64,000 nt of DNA from JBAZLV01 sp964586075 (GCA_964586075.1 CAZPGZ010000001.1:1-64000), one strand, 5' to 3'. Shown: positions 28,015 through 37,295, counted from the first letter of the stretch. The notes: generated by a model from the letters alone, not told the origin. Numbers and translations are program-made.

Positions 28015-28578
28015 CTATATTTTCAGAAAATTCCCGAGCAAATCCTTGCCGACACCGGTCAAAATGGATTCAGGGTGAAACTGCACGCCTTCAACCTTAA
28101 ACTGCCTGTGCCGTATGCCCATGACGACGCCATCCTCGGTCCACGCCGAAATCTCAAGCGCTGAAGGCATGGTCTCGCGTTTGACGATAAGCGAATGGTA
28201 TCGGGTCGCCACAAACGGATTCGAAAGACCGGCAAAGATCGTCCTGCCGTCATGGTGGATCAGGGATGTTTTTCCATGCATAAGATACGGCGCACGAACC
28301 ACTTCCCCACCAAATGCTTCGCCGATCGCCTGATGTCCGAGACAGACGCCCAGAATCGGAATGCTGCCGGCAAAATGCCTGATCACTTCAATAGAGATGC
28401 CCGCCTCCCGGGGGGTACAGGGCCCGGGAGATACCACAATCCGGTCGGGCTTCATCTGTTCTATTTCCCGAATCGTGATCTTGTCGTTCCGGTATATTTT
28501 CAAATCCTGGCCGAGTTCCCCGAAATACTGGACAAGGTTATAGGTGAAGGAATCGTAATTGTCTATCATGAGCAACAT
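28015..28578 (-). CDS. trpG: Anthranilate synthase glutamine amidotransferase component
   Basis: A 187-residue class I glutamine amidotransferase. The N-terminus MLLMIDNYDSFTYNLVQYF and the nucleophile motif GVCLGHQAIGEAFGG, with the His-Glu pair in FHPES, are those of TrpG/PabA. It supplies ammonia to TrpE. The start at 28578 is set by AAAGG eight bases upstream; an ATG three codons later is possible. In bacteria lacking a separate pabA it may also serve folate synthesis; that cannot be told here. Confidence 0.94.
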   Translation of the reverse strand: MLLMIDNYDSFTYNLVQYFGELGQDLKIYRNDKITIREIEQMKPDRIVVSPGPCTPREAGISIEVIRHFAGSIPILGVCLGHQAIGEAFGGEVVRAPYLMHGKTSLIHHDGRTIFAGLSNPFVATRYHSLIVKRETMPSALEISAWTEDGVVMGIRHRQFKVEGVQFHPESILTGVGKDLLGNFLKI

Positions 28579-28629
28579 GGCAAAACCTTTCCGTGAACAA
28601 CTGCATTCGTGCGGCACACGCCGATCGGG

Positions 28630-30114
28630 TCACTCCAGTCCCCTCTCGGCCATTTCCACGGCACGCATCATTGCTTTTGCTTTGTTTACCGTCTCCTGGA
28701 ACTCGGCAGCAGGGTCGCTGTCCGCCACTACTCCTCCGCCAGCCTGGATGTAGGCGACTCCGTTTTTTACGACAAGGGTCCGTATGGTAATGCAGGTATC
28801 CATGTTGCCCGAAAACCCGAAGTATCCCACGGCACCTGCGTAAGGGCCTCTCCGGGTCGGTTCCAGTTCATCGATGATCTGCATGGCCCTGATCTTGGGC
28901 GCACCCGAAACAGTGCCGGCCGGGAAGCAGGCGCGTACCACATCATATGCGTCCCTGCCGTGAGACAGCTGGCCGCGCACGTTCGATACAATATGCATCA
29001 CGTGAGAATACCGTTCGATCACCATCAGTTCGGTCGCCCGCACGCTCCCCGGCTCGCTTACCCTGCCGACATCGTTTCTGCCGAGGTCCACAAGCATGAT
29101 GTGCTCCGCGCGCTCCTTGGGGTCGGCCAGAAGTTCCTCCGCAAGCGTCTTGTCCTCTTCTTCTGTGGCACCGCGCCTGCGCGTACCGGCTATCGGCCGG
29201 AGGTCGATTGTACCGCCCTCGAGCCTCACCATGACCTCCGGGGAGGCTCCCACCACCGTGGCATCCCCGCACCGCAGAAAATACATATACGGAGACGGGT
29301 TGATCAGCCGAAGCGCGCGGTAAATCTCATAGGGTTCCGTATTTATTTTCGTCTGAAAACGCTGGGACGGCACCACCTGAAAGATGTCACCGGCCTTAAT
29401 GTATTCCTTGGCTTTGAGCACAGCCGCCTCATATTGTTGAAGAGTAAAATTTGAAGTAAGCATGTGCTCTTTTATTTTTGTTCTCTGCCTTGTTGCCCCT
29501 TGTTTTTTTTCGCCTTTTTTCAGCTTTTTGACAAGGGAATTGATCTTCTTTGTCGCTTCCCGGTAGGCGTCCTCGGCAGATTTTCCCTTTATGTGGGCGT
29601 TCGAAACCACTTTTATCATATGGGTGATATTGTCAAAAATCACGAGCGTGTCCGTAATCATGAATACCATGTCAGGGATATCGAGCCCTTCCTTGTCCCT
29701 GGCAGGCAGGTCTTCGAAAAAACGAACGACATCATATCCCATGAAACCCACAGCGCCGCCGAAAAACCGGGGCAATGCCGGATCAGGCACCGGTTTATAC
29801 GCTGACAGAACACGCTTGACCACCTCAAGAGGATCCTGCTCAAACACGCCTTTTTTGGTTTTTCCGTCGGTAGTAATTTCCACGGTCCGGCCAAAACTCT
29901 TTACAATGATCGAAGGACGGCTTCCAAGAAACGAGTACCGCGCCCACTTTTCCCCGCCTTCCATGCTCTCAAGCAAAAAAGAGTGTTTCTGGTCATCGAT
30001 CTTTCGAAACGCCGAAACCGGGGTGTCCATATCCGCAAGAATTTCTCGGTATACCGGGATAAGATTGCCCGACTTGGCCTTTTGCTTAAACTCTTCAAAT
30101 GAAGGTTTGAACAT
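28630..30114 (-). CDS. trpE: Anthranilate synthase component I
   Basis: A 494-residue chorismate-using enzyme and the first gene of trpEGDCFBA. The N-terminal half carries the tryptophan feedback site LLESMEGGEKWARYSFLG. The catalytic half has FQVVPSQRFQTKI, PSPYMYFLRCGDATVVGASPE, IAGTRRRGATEEED and VRACFPAGTVSGAPKIRAM. With TrpG it turns chorismate and glutamine into anthranilate. AAGGAG precedes the ATG. The leader is only about 24 bases, leaving no room for a leader peptide or attenuator, so control is probably at the promoter and by feedback inhibition. Confidence 0.97.
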   Translation of the reverse strand: MFKPSFEEFKQKAKSGNLIPVYREILADMDTPVSAFRKIDDQKHSFLLESMEGGEKWARYSFLGSRPSIIVKSFGRTVEITTDGKTKKGVFEQDPLEVVKRVLSAYKPVPDPALPRFFGGAVGFMGYDVVRFFEDLPARDKEGLDIPDMVFMITDTLVIFDNITHMIKVVSNAHIKGKSAEDAYREATKKINSLVKKLKKGEKKQGATRQRTKIKEHMLTSNFTLQQYEAAVLKAKEYIKAGDIFQVVPSQRFQTKINTEPYEIYRALRLINPSPYMYFLRCGDATVVGASPEVMVRLEGGTIDLRPIAGTRRRGATEEEDKTLAEELLADPKERAEHIMLVDLGRNDVGRVSEPGSVRATELMVIERYSHVMHIVSNVRGQLSHGRDAYDVVRACFPAGTVSGAPKIRAMQIIDELEPTRRGPYAGAVGYFGFSGNMDTCITIRTLVVKNGVAYIQAGGGVVADSDPAAEFQETVNKAKAMMRAVEMAERGLE

Positions 30115-30144
30115 AAAACTCCTTGCAAAATAAGCAGTTTATGT

Positions 30145-30174
30145 ACTATACCAGATAGATTTGAGAAGTGTCAA
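30145..30174 (-). promoter_or_regulatory. Sigma-70 promoter of the trp operon
   Basis: Minus strand: TTGACA, 18 bases, TATAGT, with transcription starting near 30138. The leader to trpE is about 24 bases. The terminator of the upstream topoisomerase gene lies just beyond it. Confidence 0.78.
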
Positions 30175-30221
30175 TCACAAAGAAAGTACACGCCGCCTGC
30201 AGAAAAATACCCCAGAGGAAC

Positions 30222-30249
30222 AAAAAAGGCAGCCTTTTCAAGGGCTGCC
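30222..30249 (-). terminator. Intrinsic terminator of the GyrB/ParE-family gene
   Basis: Minus strand: GGCAGCC, 8-base loop, GGCTGCC, then six T residues. It begins 36 bases after the stop codon at 30285 and separates this gene from the trp promoter. Confidence 0.87.
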
Positions 30250-30284
30250 GTCATTTTGGGGAAGTTCGGATTCGAAACCGTGAA

Positions 30285-32180
30285 TCAAATATCAAGCTCG
30301 GCAAACTCCGCCCGCTCCTTGATAAACAAAAACCGGGCTTTTGGATCTTTGCCCATAAGGCGCTCGAAAACATCGCCGGTCGCCTTATGATCCAGCACCT
30401 GAACTTTCATAAGAGTCCTGGTTTTCGGGTTCATGGTCGTCTCTTTGAGCGTTTCAGGGTTCATTTCTCCCAGCCCCTTAAAACGCCCCACTTCGTATTT
30501 TTTATTATGCAGTTTTGCGAGGATTTTTTCCTTCTCCATTTCGTCCATGGCATAAAAGACTTCTTTTCCCGCTTCAATTTTGAAAAGCGGCGGCATGGCA
30601 AGGTACACATGCCCGTGGTTTATCAGTTCCGGCATGTATCGGTAGATAAAGGTAAGGAGCAGCACGCTGATATGCGCGCCGTCCACGTCCGCGTCGGTCA
30701 TCAGGATTATGCGGTGATACCGGAGTTTGGACAGATCGAAGTGCTGTCCCACGCCGCACCCGAAGGTGACCAGCAGGTTTTTGATCTCGTTGTTCGTCTG
30801 GATCTTCTCCAGTGAAGCAACCTGTTCTACGTTCAGGATCTTGCCGCGGAGCGACAGCACCGCCTGGGTCTTCCGGTCGCGCGCCATCTTCGCAGAACCG
30901 CCTGCCGAATCCCCTTCTACAATAAAAAGCTCCGTTTCTTCGACTTTATTCGATGAACAGTCAGAAAGCTTGCCGGGAAGGTTGAGTTTGAGAGACGAAA
31001 GTTTCCGCGCAACATTGTCTTTTGCCGCACGGGACGCAAGCCGCGCCTCTGCCGCCAGCAGCACGCGCTTTACGACTGCATCCGCCATGGAGGGGTTCGC
31101 GAGCAGATATGCTTCGCAGGCATTTTTGACCGCGCTGTCGATGGGCGAGGAAATTTCCGGATTGTTCAGCTTTTCCTTGGTCTGGCCCTGAAACTGGGGA
31201 TTCTTGACCAGAACGCTCACGATGCCGTACAGCCCTTCATACACGTCTTCCGCGGTTAGGGTCTTGATATTTTTCGGCAGCAGGTTTTTGCGCTCCGCAT
31301 ATGCGCGGACGGCCTTGGTGATTCCCTGCCTCACGGCCAGTTCGTGCGTTCCGCCGTCCGAGGTATTGATGGAGTTTGCGTAGGAATGAATCTCCGTGTC
31401 CGTGGAGGTGGTCCAGTGGATCGCGCACTCAATCCTGAAGTCGTCTTCCTTTTCCAGGTAAAACGGCTCCGCGTTCACAAGCTGCGCGTTCCCAACGATT
31501 CGCTTGATGTAATCCTGGATGCCGTTGTCGTACTTGAAGGTAACGGGGTTTTCCTTGTCCCTCGGGTTTTCGATGGTGATTTTGAGGCCCTTGTTCAGAA
31601 ATGCTTTGCTCTCGGAAACGTCAACGATCGTTTTATAATTGAAGCTCGTTTTCGTGAAGATTTCGGGGTCCGGCCGGAAATATATCTGCGTTCCATGCGT
31701 TCTGCTCGGCTTGCCTTTTTTGAGGCTGCCTTTCGGCTTGCCGCGGGAAAACTCCTGCACCCACTCGTAGCCGTCGCGCCAGACCGTGGCAACAAAAATT
31801 TCGGACAATGCGTTCACCACCGAGGCGCCGACGCCGTGCAAACCGCCGGAGGATTTGTATGCGGTGTGGTCGAATTTGCCGCCCGCGTGCAGCGTGCACA
31901 GGATTGTTTCGATGGCGGGGCGCTTGGTTTTCGGATGGATGTCCACCGGGATGCCGCGTCCGTTGTCTGTTATCGTTACACCGCCGTCTTTTTCAATTCT
32001 GAGCGTGATCGCCGTGCAATAGCCGTTCAACGCCTCGTCGACTGCATTGTCGAGCGTCTCCCAGACGAGATGATGAAGTCCGCGCACGTCCGTGGAGCCG
32101 ATGTACATCGCCGGCCGCTTGCGGACGGGTTCCAGACCTTCAAGAACGGTGATATCTTTTGCGGTATACGTTGCTGCCAA
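30285..32180 (-). CDS. Type IIA DNA topoisomerase, ATPase (B) subunit, GyrB/ParE family
   Basis: A 631-residue ATPase subunit. GHKL ATPase motifs are ETLDNAVDEALNGYC, ITDNGRGIPVDIH and SGGLHGVGASVVNALS, with the transducer lysine region TSDGGTHE. The TOPRIM domain has FIVEGDSAGGSAKMARDR and MTDADVDGAHI. The C-terminus RFKGLGEMNPETLKETTMNPKTRTL and the phrase GKEVFYAMDEMEKEK resemble ParE more than GyrB, and the short length lacks the GyrB insert. No gyrA or parC lies beside it, so whether it works as gyrase or topoisomerase IV cannot be settled here. It has its own promoter and terminator, hence is monocistronic. Confidence 0.93.
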   Translation of the reverse strand: MAATYTAKDITVLEGLEPVRKRPAMYIGSTDVRGLHHLVWETLDNAVDEALNGYCTAITLRIEKDGGVTITDNGRGIPVDIHPKTKRPAIETILCTLHAGGKFDHTAYKSSGGLHGVGASVVNALSEIFVATVWRDGYEWVQEFSRGKPKGSLKKGKPSRTHGTQIYFRPDPEIFTKTSFNYKTIVDVSESKAFLNKGLKITIENPRDKENPVTFKYDNGIQDYIKRIVGNAQLVNAEPFYLEKEDDFRIECAIHWTTSTDTEIHSYANSINTSDGGTHELAVRQGITKAVRAYAERKNLLPKNIKTLTAEDVYEGLYGIVSVLVKNPQFQGQTKEKLNNPEISSPIDSAVKNACEAYLLANPSMADAVVKRVLLAAEARLASRAAKDNVARKLSSLKLNLPGKLSDCSSNKVEETELFIVEGDSAGGSAKMARDRKTQAVLSLRGKILNVEQVASLEKIQTNNEIKNLLVTFGCGVGQHFDLSKLRYHRIILMTDADVDGAHISVLLLTFIYRYMPELINHGHVYLAMPPLFKIEAGKEVFYAMDEMEKEKILAKLHNKKYEVGRFKGLGEMNPETLKETTMNPKTRTLMKVQVLDHKATGDVFERLMGKDPKARFLFIKERAEFAELDI

Positions 32181-32276
32181 AGTAAAACCTCCTGGGCTTT
32201 CATTTCTGAATAATTCTTAGGAAAAGCATCGCTGTATTTCATAACTGCTTCAATGGACCGGAAGCATCGGCTGCAA

Positions 32277-32305
32277 ATTATAAATCATGACAGCGGATAA
32301 AGCAA
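32277..32305 (-). promoter_or_regulatory. Putative promoter of the GyrB/ParE-family gene
   Basis: Minus strand: TTGCTT, 17 bases, and a perfect TATAAT, about 95 bases before the start codon. The minus-35 match is only three of six bases. Confidence 0.5.
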
Positions 32306-32466
32306 TATCAAGTTTTTCAGATTCTCTTTGGATTTTTATTTTAAGGAAATATTTATGCGAATTTATCAAAGTTACCGAGAAAACCGGTGCCGGACAAGCA
32401 TACAATAAATATCAATACCGGCAAAGAGTTGGATGGTGAAAAGGTTTTTTTAAATCGCGCTATGCA

Positions 32467-33288
32467 TCAATGTAAAATCGGCGTAAGAACTTCAGCCGGC
32501 CACGCGGCAATGTCGTAAATAGACCCGACAGCTTTGCCATGAAAGAAGCCAAGTCCGGAACTCCACGTCCTCTCCCATCGGACAGAAGAAGCTGCCGCAT
32601 AGGCGCCGGAGCAGATTCCAATATACGATCCTCCACTGTTTATCAGGTTATTTATGGCGGCTTGACCGTTCCGTCCGGCAAGGGAAATTCCGACCATGTA
32701 CCCGCCGGGCATAATGATGGCACGGTAAGAGGAAAGAGAAGTTGTGCTCGCGTTCAAATCTGACGCCGTAACAAGTTTGCAGGCAAGTCCGGAAGATTCG
32801 CAAAGCGCCTGAACTCCTGAAACGCTTGGGTACCAGACTTCTCCTGATTCGTTATAAATAGCTATCGGCGCGGCGGGGTCAGTACCTGCAAGCACCCAGG
32901 ACATTTGTGCAGTGAGCCAGGTCCGATTTGCATCACTTGAGGTCAGCCCTGAATTTGAAGTCACTTCCGGATGAAACCCGATAAGAAGAATTCTTGCGTT
33001 CCCTTTCTGTGTTGTAATAGCAGCAATCTGCCCGGTGGCGGAATATCGTGCAACTTCTGTAACCATCTGCGTTCCATCAGGAACAAAGAACGGACCGCCA
33101 TAATATATGTAAGTATCAGTTTTTTGAGACAACAGACTCGGAACAGGAACTGTTCTGCCTAGCCCGGCGCATCCCGTCAGAATAAGCACAGCCAGGAGAC
33201 ATAAAGCGACAGCACCATATGATTCTTTTTTCTTGATGCCCATAAATTTGCCATCTAGCATTTCAAAACCAGAAATAAATCCATTCAT
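32467..33288 (-). CDS. Lipoprotein with a biotin-protein-ligase-N (glutamine amidotransferase-like) domain
   Basis: A 273-residue exported lipoprotein. A hydrophobic helix ends in the lipobox LILTGC. The middle and C-terminal parts resemble the BPL_N/DJ-1-like fold: IAIYNESGEVWYPSVSGVQ, YRAIIMPGGYMV and the nucleophile-elbow-like IGICSGAYAAA, whose cysteine aligns with the amidotransferase nucleophile. Such periplasmic BPL_N proteins are often found in anaerobes; substrate unknown. The start at 33288 has AAAGG upstream; an ATG at 33243 gives a more usual signal length and remains possible. Confidence 0.7.
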   Translation of the reverse strand: MNGFISGFEMLDGKFMGIKKKESYGAVALCLLAVLILTGCAGLGRTVPVPSLLSQKTDTYIYYGGPFFVPDGTQMVTEVARYSATGQIAAITTQKGNARILLIGFHPEVTSNSGLTSSDANRTWLTAQMSWVLAGTDPAAPIAIYNESGEVWYPSVSGVQALCESSGLACKLVTASDLNASTTSLSSYRAIIMPGGYMVGISLAGRNGQAAINNLINSGGSYIGICSGAYAAASSVRWERTWSSGLGFFHGKAVGSIYDIAAWPAEVLTPILH

Positions 33289-33383
33289 GGACGGCCTTTT
33301 ATTAATTTCAAAAAGTTCATCTCCAGCTATGCATACTAAGATTACCTGCAAGACGTGTAATATTCTATCTGTAACATTGAACG

Positions 33384-33415
33384 TAAGGGGTGCAGCATGA
33401 AAGCTGCACCCCTTA
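33384..33415. repeat. Perfect 13-bp inverted repeat (stable hairpin)
   Basis: TAAGGGGTGCAGC, six-base loop, GCTGCACCCCTTA. There is no T-run on either side, so it is not a classical terminator. It lies between two minus-strand lipoprotein genes, about 110 bases after the stop of the first, and could be a transcript-end or RNA-stability hairpin. Confidence 0.7.
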
Positions 33416-33523
33416 TGTGATGTACTCAGACATTACTCCCTGCCACCGAGGCAAACTTTGTGAACTGTTGTTATATTTACCGGGAACTGTTTGTATATTT
33501 TCGCTGCTGGATACAGAGGAATA

Positions 33524-33973
33524 TCAGTCCAACCGCTTGACAGCGGTTAGATCACAATTACGACCCGAGATCCGCTTGCCAGTGCCGCGGGATTCTGTAA
33601 AGGTTGCATCTATATTATAATTATAGCTAGTGTTGCGTTGGTAGCTTCCAACAACATGTTTTTTGTCGCGACCGGTGTCTCCGTCCGCTCTTATGAACGC
33701 GCTGCCATCAGCTTTAATTTTTCCGTCGAGTATAAGGAAGGCCCCACTTTTTTTAGCTTCATACTTTCCGTGGAAAACGCTATCCTTTACATAAGCTTTG
33801 AAACGCATTGTGTAGCTATCGCCTCCCCGTTCCGACTCGCAGACATAGGTAACATCCCAAGTCCCGTCAAAATGCCTCGCATCAGGCATCGCAGCCTGAT
33901 CCTGATGAACACCGGTGGCGCACGCTCCGAAAAAACACACCGCTACCATAAGTACATAACAAAAGTATTTCAT
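33524..33973 (-). CDS. Putative lipoprotein of unknown function
   Basis: A 149-residue protein with a signal peptide ending in FFGAC, a weak lipobox, followed by a beta-rich domain (FDGTWDVTYVCES, MRFKAYVKDSVFHGKYEAK, LILDGKIKADGSAFI). The layout looks like a small lipocalin- or META-like barrel but I do not recognise a family. GGAGG lies four bases before the ATG. No operon partner is evident. Confidence 0.7.
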   Translation of the reverse strand: MKYFCYVLMVAVCFFGACATGVHQDQAAMPDARHFDGTWDVTYVCESERGGDSYTMRFKAYVKDSVFHGKYEAKKSGAFLILDGKIKADGSAFIRADGDTGRDKKHVVGSYQRNTSYNYNIDATFTESRGTGKRISGRNCDLTAVKRLD

Positions 33974-34224
33974 TTCGCCTCCTTACACTTTTTTATTTTG
34001 AAAACACCAGATTACCATATTTTGAGCACCGATATTATAGCCAAATAAACAAGTGATTGCAACCTATACATAATTAATGTTGGAATGTTAAAAATAAGTC
34101 TGCTCATAAACTACCCTTCTCCGCAGCTGATAGAATCCACCGGCAATATTCAACGCAGGCTGACGATCAGTTCCTGGTTCCTCTCACGAGTGGGTAATTC
34201 ACACTCCTCACAAAAATGTTCAGT

Positions 34225-35511
34225 TCAGAGCCCCGTAGCAAGGGTGTTGAAATAGATGACGACATCAATGCCAAAAGGTTCGATGCAGTTGTTGTGCGTT
34301 GTGGGCAATGTCCCGGCATTGCAATTAACTACCGTCACGCTGGTCGATCCGTTGCTGTTCATGGCGTTTTTGGCAGTCGTCGTGTTGGCATAGGGGACGA
34401 TGTCGTCGTCCAGACCATGGAACAGGCGTGTGGGCACGGCAGGCGCCCAGTTGTAGATATTGTTTTCAGCAATATGCGCCTTGAGCACGGTCTCGCCCGT
34501 CCCCAGGAGGCTCGCAATAAACACGGGATTGAACAATGTGGACGTCGGGACATTCGATCCCCCGAGCGCGGCAGTGATCTGGCTCCTGCTGTAGCTTCCT
34601 CCGAAATAGGCGGCGACAACCGGCGCGTAGGCGGGGGCAAAATAATACGCGAGCTGGCTCGGCAGGTTGTAAAGAGAATCGTAGGCAACAAGAAAAAATC
34701 CAGGAAATGCAGGCTGCGGCAGCGTCGCGAATCCCAGCATGGTTTGGGCCGTGCTCGATAGGTCATAGGGGCCTGCGCCCGGCTCCGAGGCGGTGATCGG
34801 AAACTCCGCGCTCAAGCTCTGCTCCATCAATCGCTGCGTCGCGAGTGTTGCGTACCCTCCCTCGGAATAGCCCGCGAGAAACAGCTGGCCATTCGTCACC
34901 GTGCTGATGCCCGGTTGCGTGAAAAATACCCGCGCGGCGCGGTTCATATCAACGGTTGCGGACGCGAGCGTTGCGGCATGAACAAAGGGGTGCATCAAGG
35001 CCGTCGAATCGCCGTAGCCGATATAGTCGGGCATCACCACGATGTACCCGATCGCCGCGAAGACCGCGCCCAGCAGACCTTCGGAGCTTGTGCTAAAACT
35101 GGAAGGCGCATCGGAATCCTGAAAGATCGTTCCGTGCTGATAGCTCAACACTGGGCGGCCTCCGCTCCGGGTGGCGGGCAGGCATACGAGGCCGGAAGCA
35201 TTGATGAGTGCTCCCGAGGCGTCCGGTGTTTTATAGGTAAGCTTGTAGCAGGACACATCCGACACCGCGGTAAATCCGATCATCCCCACGGCAATGATCG
35301 CCGCATTCAGGGAGGTCGTATCAAGCGTTATAGCCCATGACCACGAAACGAGATCTCCCGCTGCCGCAGGCCGACCAGGCGTAGGCGTCGTACTGCCGGA
35401 ACTGCCGCCGCAGGAAAGTAGCAAGCCTGTTGTAAGCAAGAGAGTAAGAAGTTTAAGGAGCAGATTGCGCATGGTTCGTTTATTTTCATGGTGTTTCATC
35501 AACTCATGCAT
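34225..35511 (-). CDS. Secreted alpha/beta-hydrolase (secretory lipase/esterase-like lipoprotein)
   Basis: A 428-residue protein with an N-terminal signal ending in the lipobox-like LLLSC, followed by a low-complexity Gly/Ser/Thr/Pro linker. The hydrolase domain has the oxyanion region LSYQHGTIF, MPDYIGYGDS, the nucleophile elbow GYSEGGYATLA (Ser), an acid in FHGLDDDIVPYAN (Asp) and a late His in TLPTTHNNC. This is the order of fungal secretory lipases and related bacterial esterases. The substrate is unknown. The start at 35511 has AGGAG eight bases upstream; an ATG at 35472 would still leave a signal peptide. A palindromic promoter lies about 150 bases upstream. Confidence 0.82.
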   Translation of the reverse strand: MHELMKHHENKRTMRNLLLKLLTLLLTTGLLLSCGGSSGSTTPTPGRPAAAGDLVSWSWAITLDTTSLNAAIIAVGMIGFTAVSDVSCYKLTYKTPDASGALINASGLVCLPATRSGGRPVLSYQHGTIFQDSDAPSSFSTSSEGLLGAVFAAIGYIVVMPDYIGYGDSTALMHPFVHAATLASATVDMNRAARVFFTQPGISTVTNGQLFLAGYSEGGYATLATQRLMEQSLSAEFPITASEPGAGPYDLSSTAQTMLGFATLPQPAFPGFFLVAYDSLYNLPSQLAYYFAPAYAPVVAAYFGGSYSRSQITAALGGSNVPTSTLFNPVFIASLLGTGETVLKAHIAENNIYNWAPAVPTRLFHGLDDDIVPYANTTTAKNAMNSNGSTSVTVVNCNAGTLPTTHNNCIEPFGIDVVIYFNTLATGL

Positions 35512-35650
35512 GGCATCGTCTCCTGTTGCCCTGATCATCAGGCAGCCGTGTTTTCCCGCTTTCGTCTCTTTTTACAATGGTAGCAGTGACGGATGCAGGA
35601 GTCAACGGCAGGAAGAAGCACGAGCGCAGAAACAGCGGCGAATGGTACTT

Positions 35651-35681
35651 TTGTATACTGGTTCCAGCAACCAGGATACAA
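35651..35681 (-). promoter_or_regulatory. Palindromic promoter/operator upstream of the esterase gene
   Basis: A 31-base near-perfect palindrome: TTGTATACTGGTT, five bases, AACCAGGATACAA (one mismatch). On the minus strand its ends form a possible minus-35 TTGTAT and minus-10 TATACA 18 bases apart. A repressor bound to the palindrome would cover both. The rest of the 445-base gap (35512-35956) shows nothing else. Confidence 0.4.
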
Positions 35682-35956
35682 CGATGAGATACGACAATCA
35701 AGATGGAGAAGATGATCAAGATTTATGGGAGCATTTCTGTACGGCTCATTGAATACACCTACTTTTCACAGTGAGCAATTTGTCAACGGCAGCAAGACTT
35801 TTGGTTGAATCATGCATGGGCATTGATGCGATCTTCATCAAATATTTTGCATATACGATTGGTCAACATAGGTCCAGCATACTGATTGCACTACGGAAAA
35901 TATTTGTGTGTATGCCGCTACACCGGCTGCCGGTGCGGGCTGAGGTCCCACGGCAA

Positions 35957-36610
35957 CTAATCTCTTAATGACTCCGATATAACGCGCTCGTATATACGTC
36001 TAAAGCCTAAGTAAGCTAAGTAATCGCTTGCATCCCTAGCACGATATTTTTCATACAAAACACGTTTGTCTCGAAGTGTTTCGTCTTTGGGCATGAAAAG
36101 GTAGGGCAGCCATTCTGTGCTTTCAATTTCGTATTCAGTATTAATAATCTTAATTTGCTTACCATACCCTCTTCGTTGTGTTATCAAATGGATTTCAACT
36201 GGATAAATTTTTACATCATAAACCGGAACAATACCTAATGTTCCTATATAAAGTAAACTCAACCATGGCTCGATGTAACCTGTTTTGCTATCTGTTATAG
36301 GCCTGTAAACATATACAAAAATATTCGTGTGGTCTTGCATTGCATTATCAGACCTAGTGACATCGATGATTCCAAAGGTTGCAAAACTATCAAGCAAGGC
36401 TTTCTCTGCTGGTCGATTCGAAATTTTTCCGCCAAGATAAATGTCAGAAATATTATAAGAAAATTTAAGTTTATTTACACTTTGAGAGTTTGCCAGGTTG
36501 GCTGGTAAGGGTTGAACCTCCGGCTTAACAATTCTGCTATATTCACAGCTTGACACATAAAATATCGAAATAAATAACATGCACCATAGGTAACGATTCG
36601 AATTACTCAT
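35957..36610 (-). CDS. Lipoprotein of unknown function (paralogue of the next gene upstream)
   Basis: A 217-residue protein with a signal peptide and lipobox-like VSSC at residues 19-22. No family recognised. A segment EPWLSLLYIGTLGIVPVYDVKIYPVEIHL, then STEWLPYLFMP, lines up with WELMHIYTFNVIPYIWTDKL and NYSWLPFLFFNP in the neighbour at 36645, so the two are diverged paralogues. Base composition is visibly more A/T-rich than the flanking genes, hinting at transfer. GGAGG precedes the ATG by eight bases. The two genes form a pair 34 bases apart. Confidence 0.72.
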   Translation of the reverse strand: MSNSNRYLWCMLFISIFYVSSCEYSRIVKPEVQPLPANLANSQSVNKLKFSYNISDIYLGGKISNRPAEKALLDSFATFGIIDVTRSDNAMQDHTNIFVYVYRPITDSKTGYIEPWLSLLYIGTLGIVPVYDVKIYPVEIHLITQRRGYGKQIKIINTEYEIESTEWLPYLFMPKDETLRDKRVLYEKYRARDASDYLAYLGFRRIYERVISESLRD

Positions 36611-36644
36611 GTTACATGCCTCCAGTAAGAGTTGGCAAAGATGT

Positions 36645-37295
36645 CTATCGGTGAGATAAAATAAAAGGTGTTGATTCAGTTAAAAAGCGTGTTGCGAACA
36701 CTTCGTAAATTTTGACCCGGTCCTTTTGATAGTAATTATGCATGTCTCCATAAAGACCAGTCTCAAAACCAGGATTAAAAAATAGAAAAGGTAACCAACT
36801 ATAATTTTGTACGACATAGCTATGCGTAAACGATTTTTTTTCGTTATTGGGCGCTGTAATAGTATATGTAATAGAGAGCTTATCAGTCCATATATATGGT
36901 ATGACATTAAATGTGTAGATATGCATCAGTTCCCATACTGTAGGTTCATTTTGCCGTCGGCCCTCAACAGACTCATCTATTTTAATTAGAAATCTATCAT
37001 GACTTTCAGAGAATACGTCAGTAATTTTGAACTGCTCTCGAAGCGCTTTAGTGAGCCCAAAGTATGGTTCAAAATGTGATGTTTCTACATAATAGCCCTC
37101 CACTTCCTGATTATTAGCATATAACGATATCTCTGTTTTTTCAAAATTGGCTGGTTGTTGAGGCATACTCCATTCTTCCATCTTAAATGTCGAATACCCA
37201 ACCAGGCCGCAACCCATTAATTGCGACGAAATTATTAATATCAAGACAAGAGTTAATTTTTGGATTTTACCAAATGGAAGAGAATCATTTAACAT
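36645..37295 (-). CDS. Lipoprotein of unknown function (paralogue of the next gene downstream)
   Basis: A 216-residue protein with an N-terminal signal and lipobox SQLMGC, then a soluble domain of unknown family. It shares the aromatic core pattern (VIPYIWTDKLSITYTIT, WLPFLFFNP) with the gene just downstream. The start is set by AAGGAG nine bases before the ATG; a longer frame exists but lacks a site. The A/T-rich composition matches its paralogue and differs from the surroundings. Confidence 0.72.
   Translation of the reverse strand: MLNDSLPFGKIQKLTLVLILIISSQLMGCGLVGYSTFKMEEWSMPQQPANFEKTEISLYANNQEVEGYYVETSHFEPYFGLTKALREQFKITDVFSESHDRFLIKIDESVEGRRQNEPTVWELMHIYTFNVIPYIWTDKLSITYTITAPNNEKKSFTHSYVVQNYSWLPFLFFNPGFETGLYGDMHNYYQKDRVKIYEVFATRFLTESTPFILSHR

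Noticed and set aside
30138..30174. trp leader peptide/attenuator
   Set aside because: Only about 24 bases separate the predicted transcription start from trpE; no tandem Trp codons or alternative hairpins fit.
31344..32213. 289-codon plus-strand frame
   Set aside because: It is the shadow of the GyrB/ParE-family ATPase domain; a G+C-rich third position keeps it open.
33384..33415. Rho-independent terminator at the 13-bp palindrome
   Set aside because: The stem is strong but neither side has a T-run, so I list it only as an inverted repeat.
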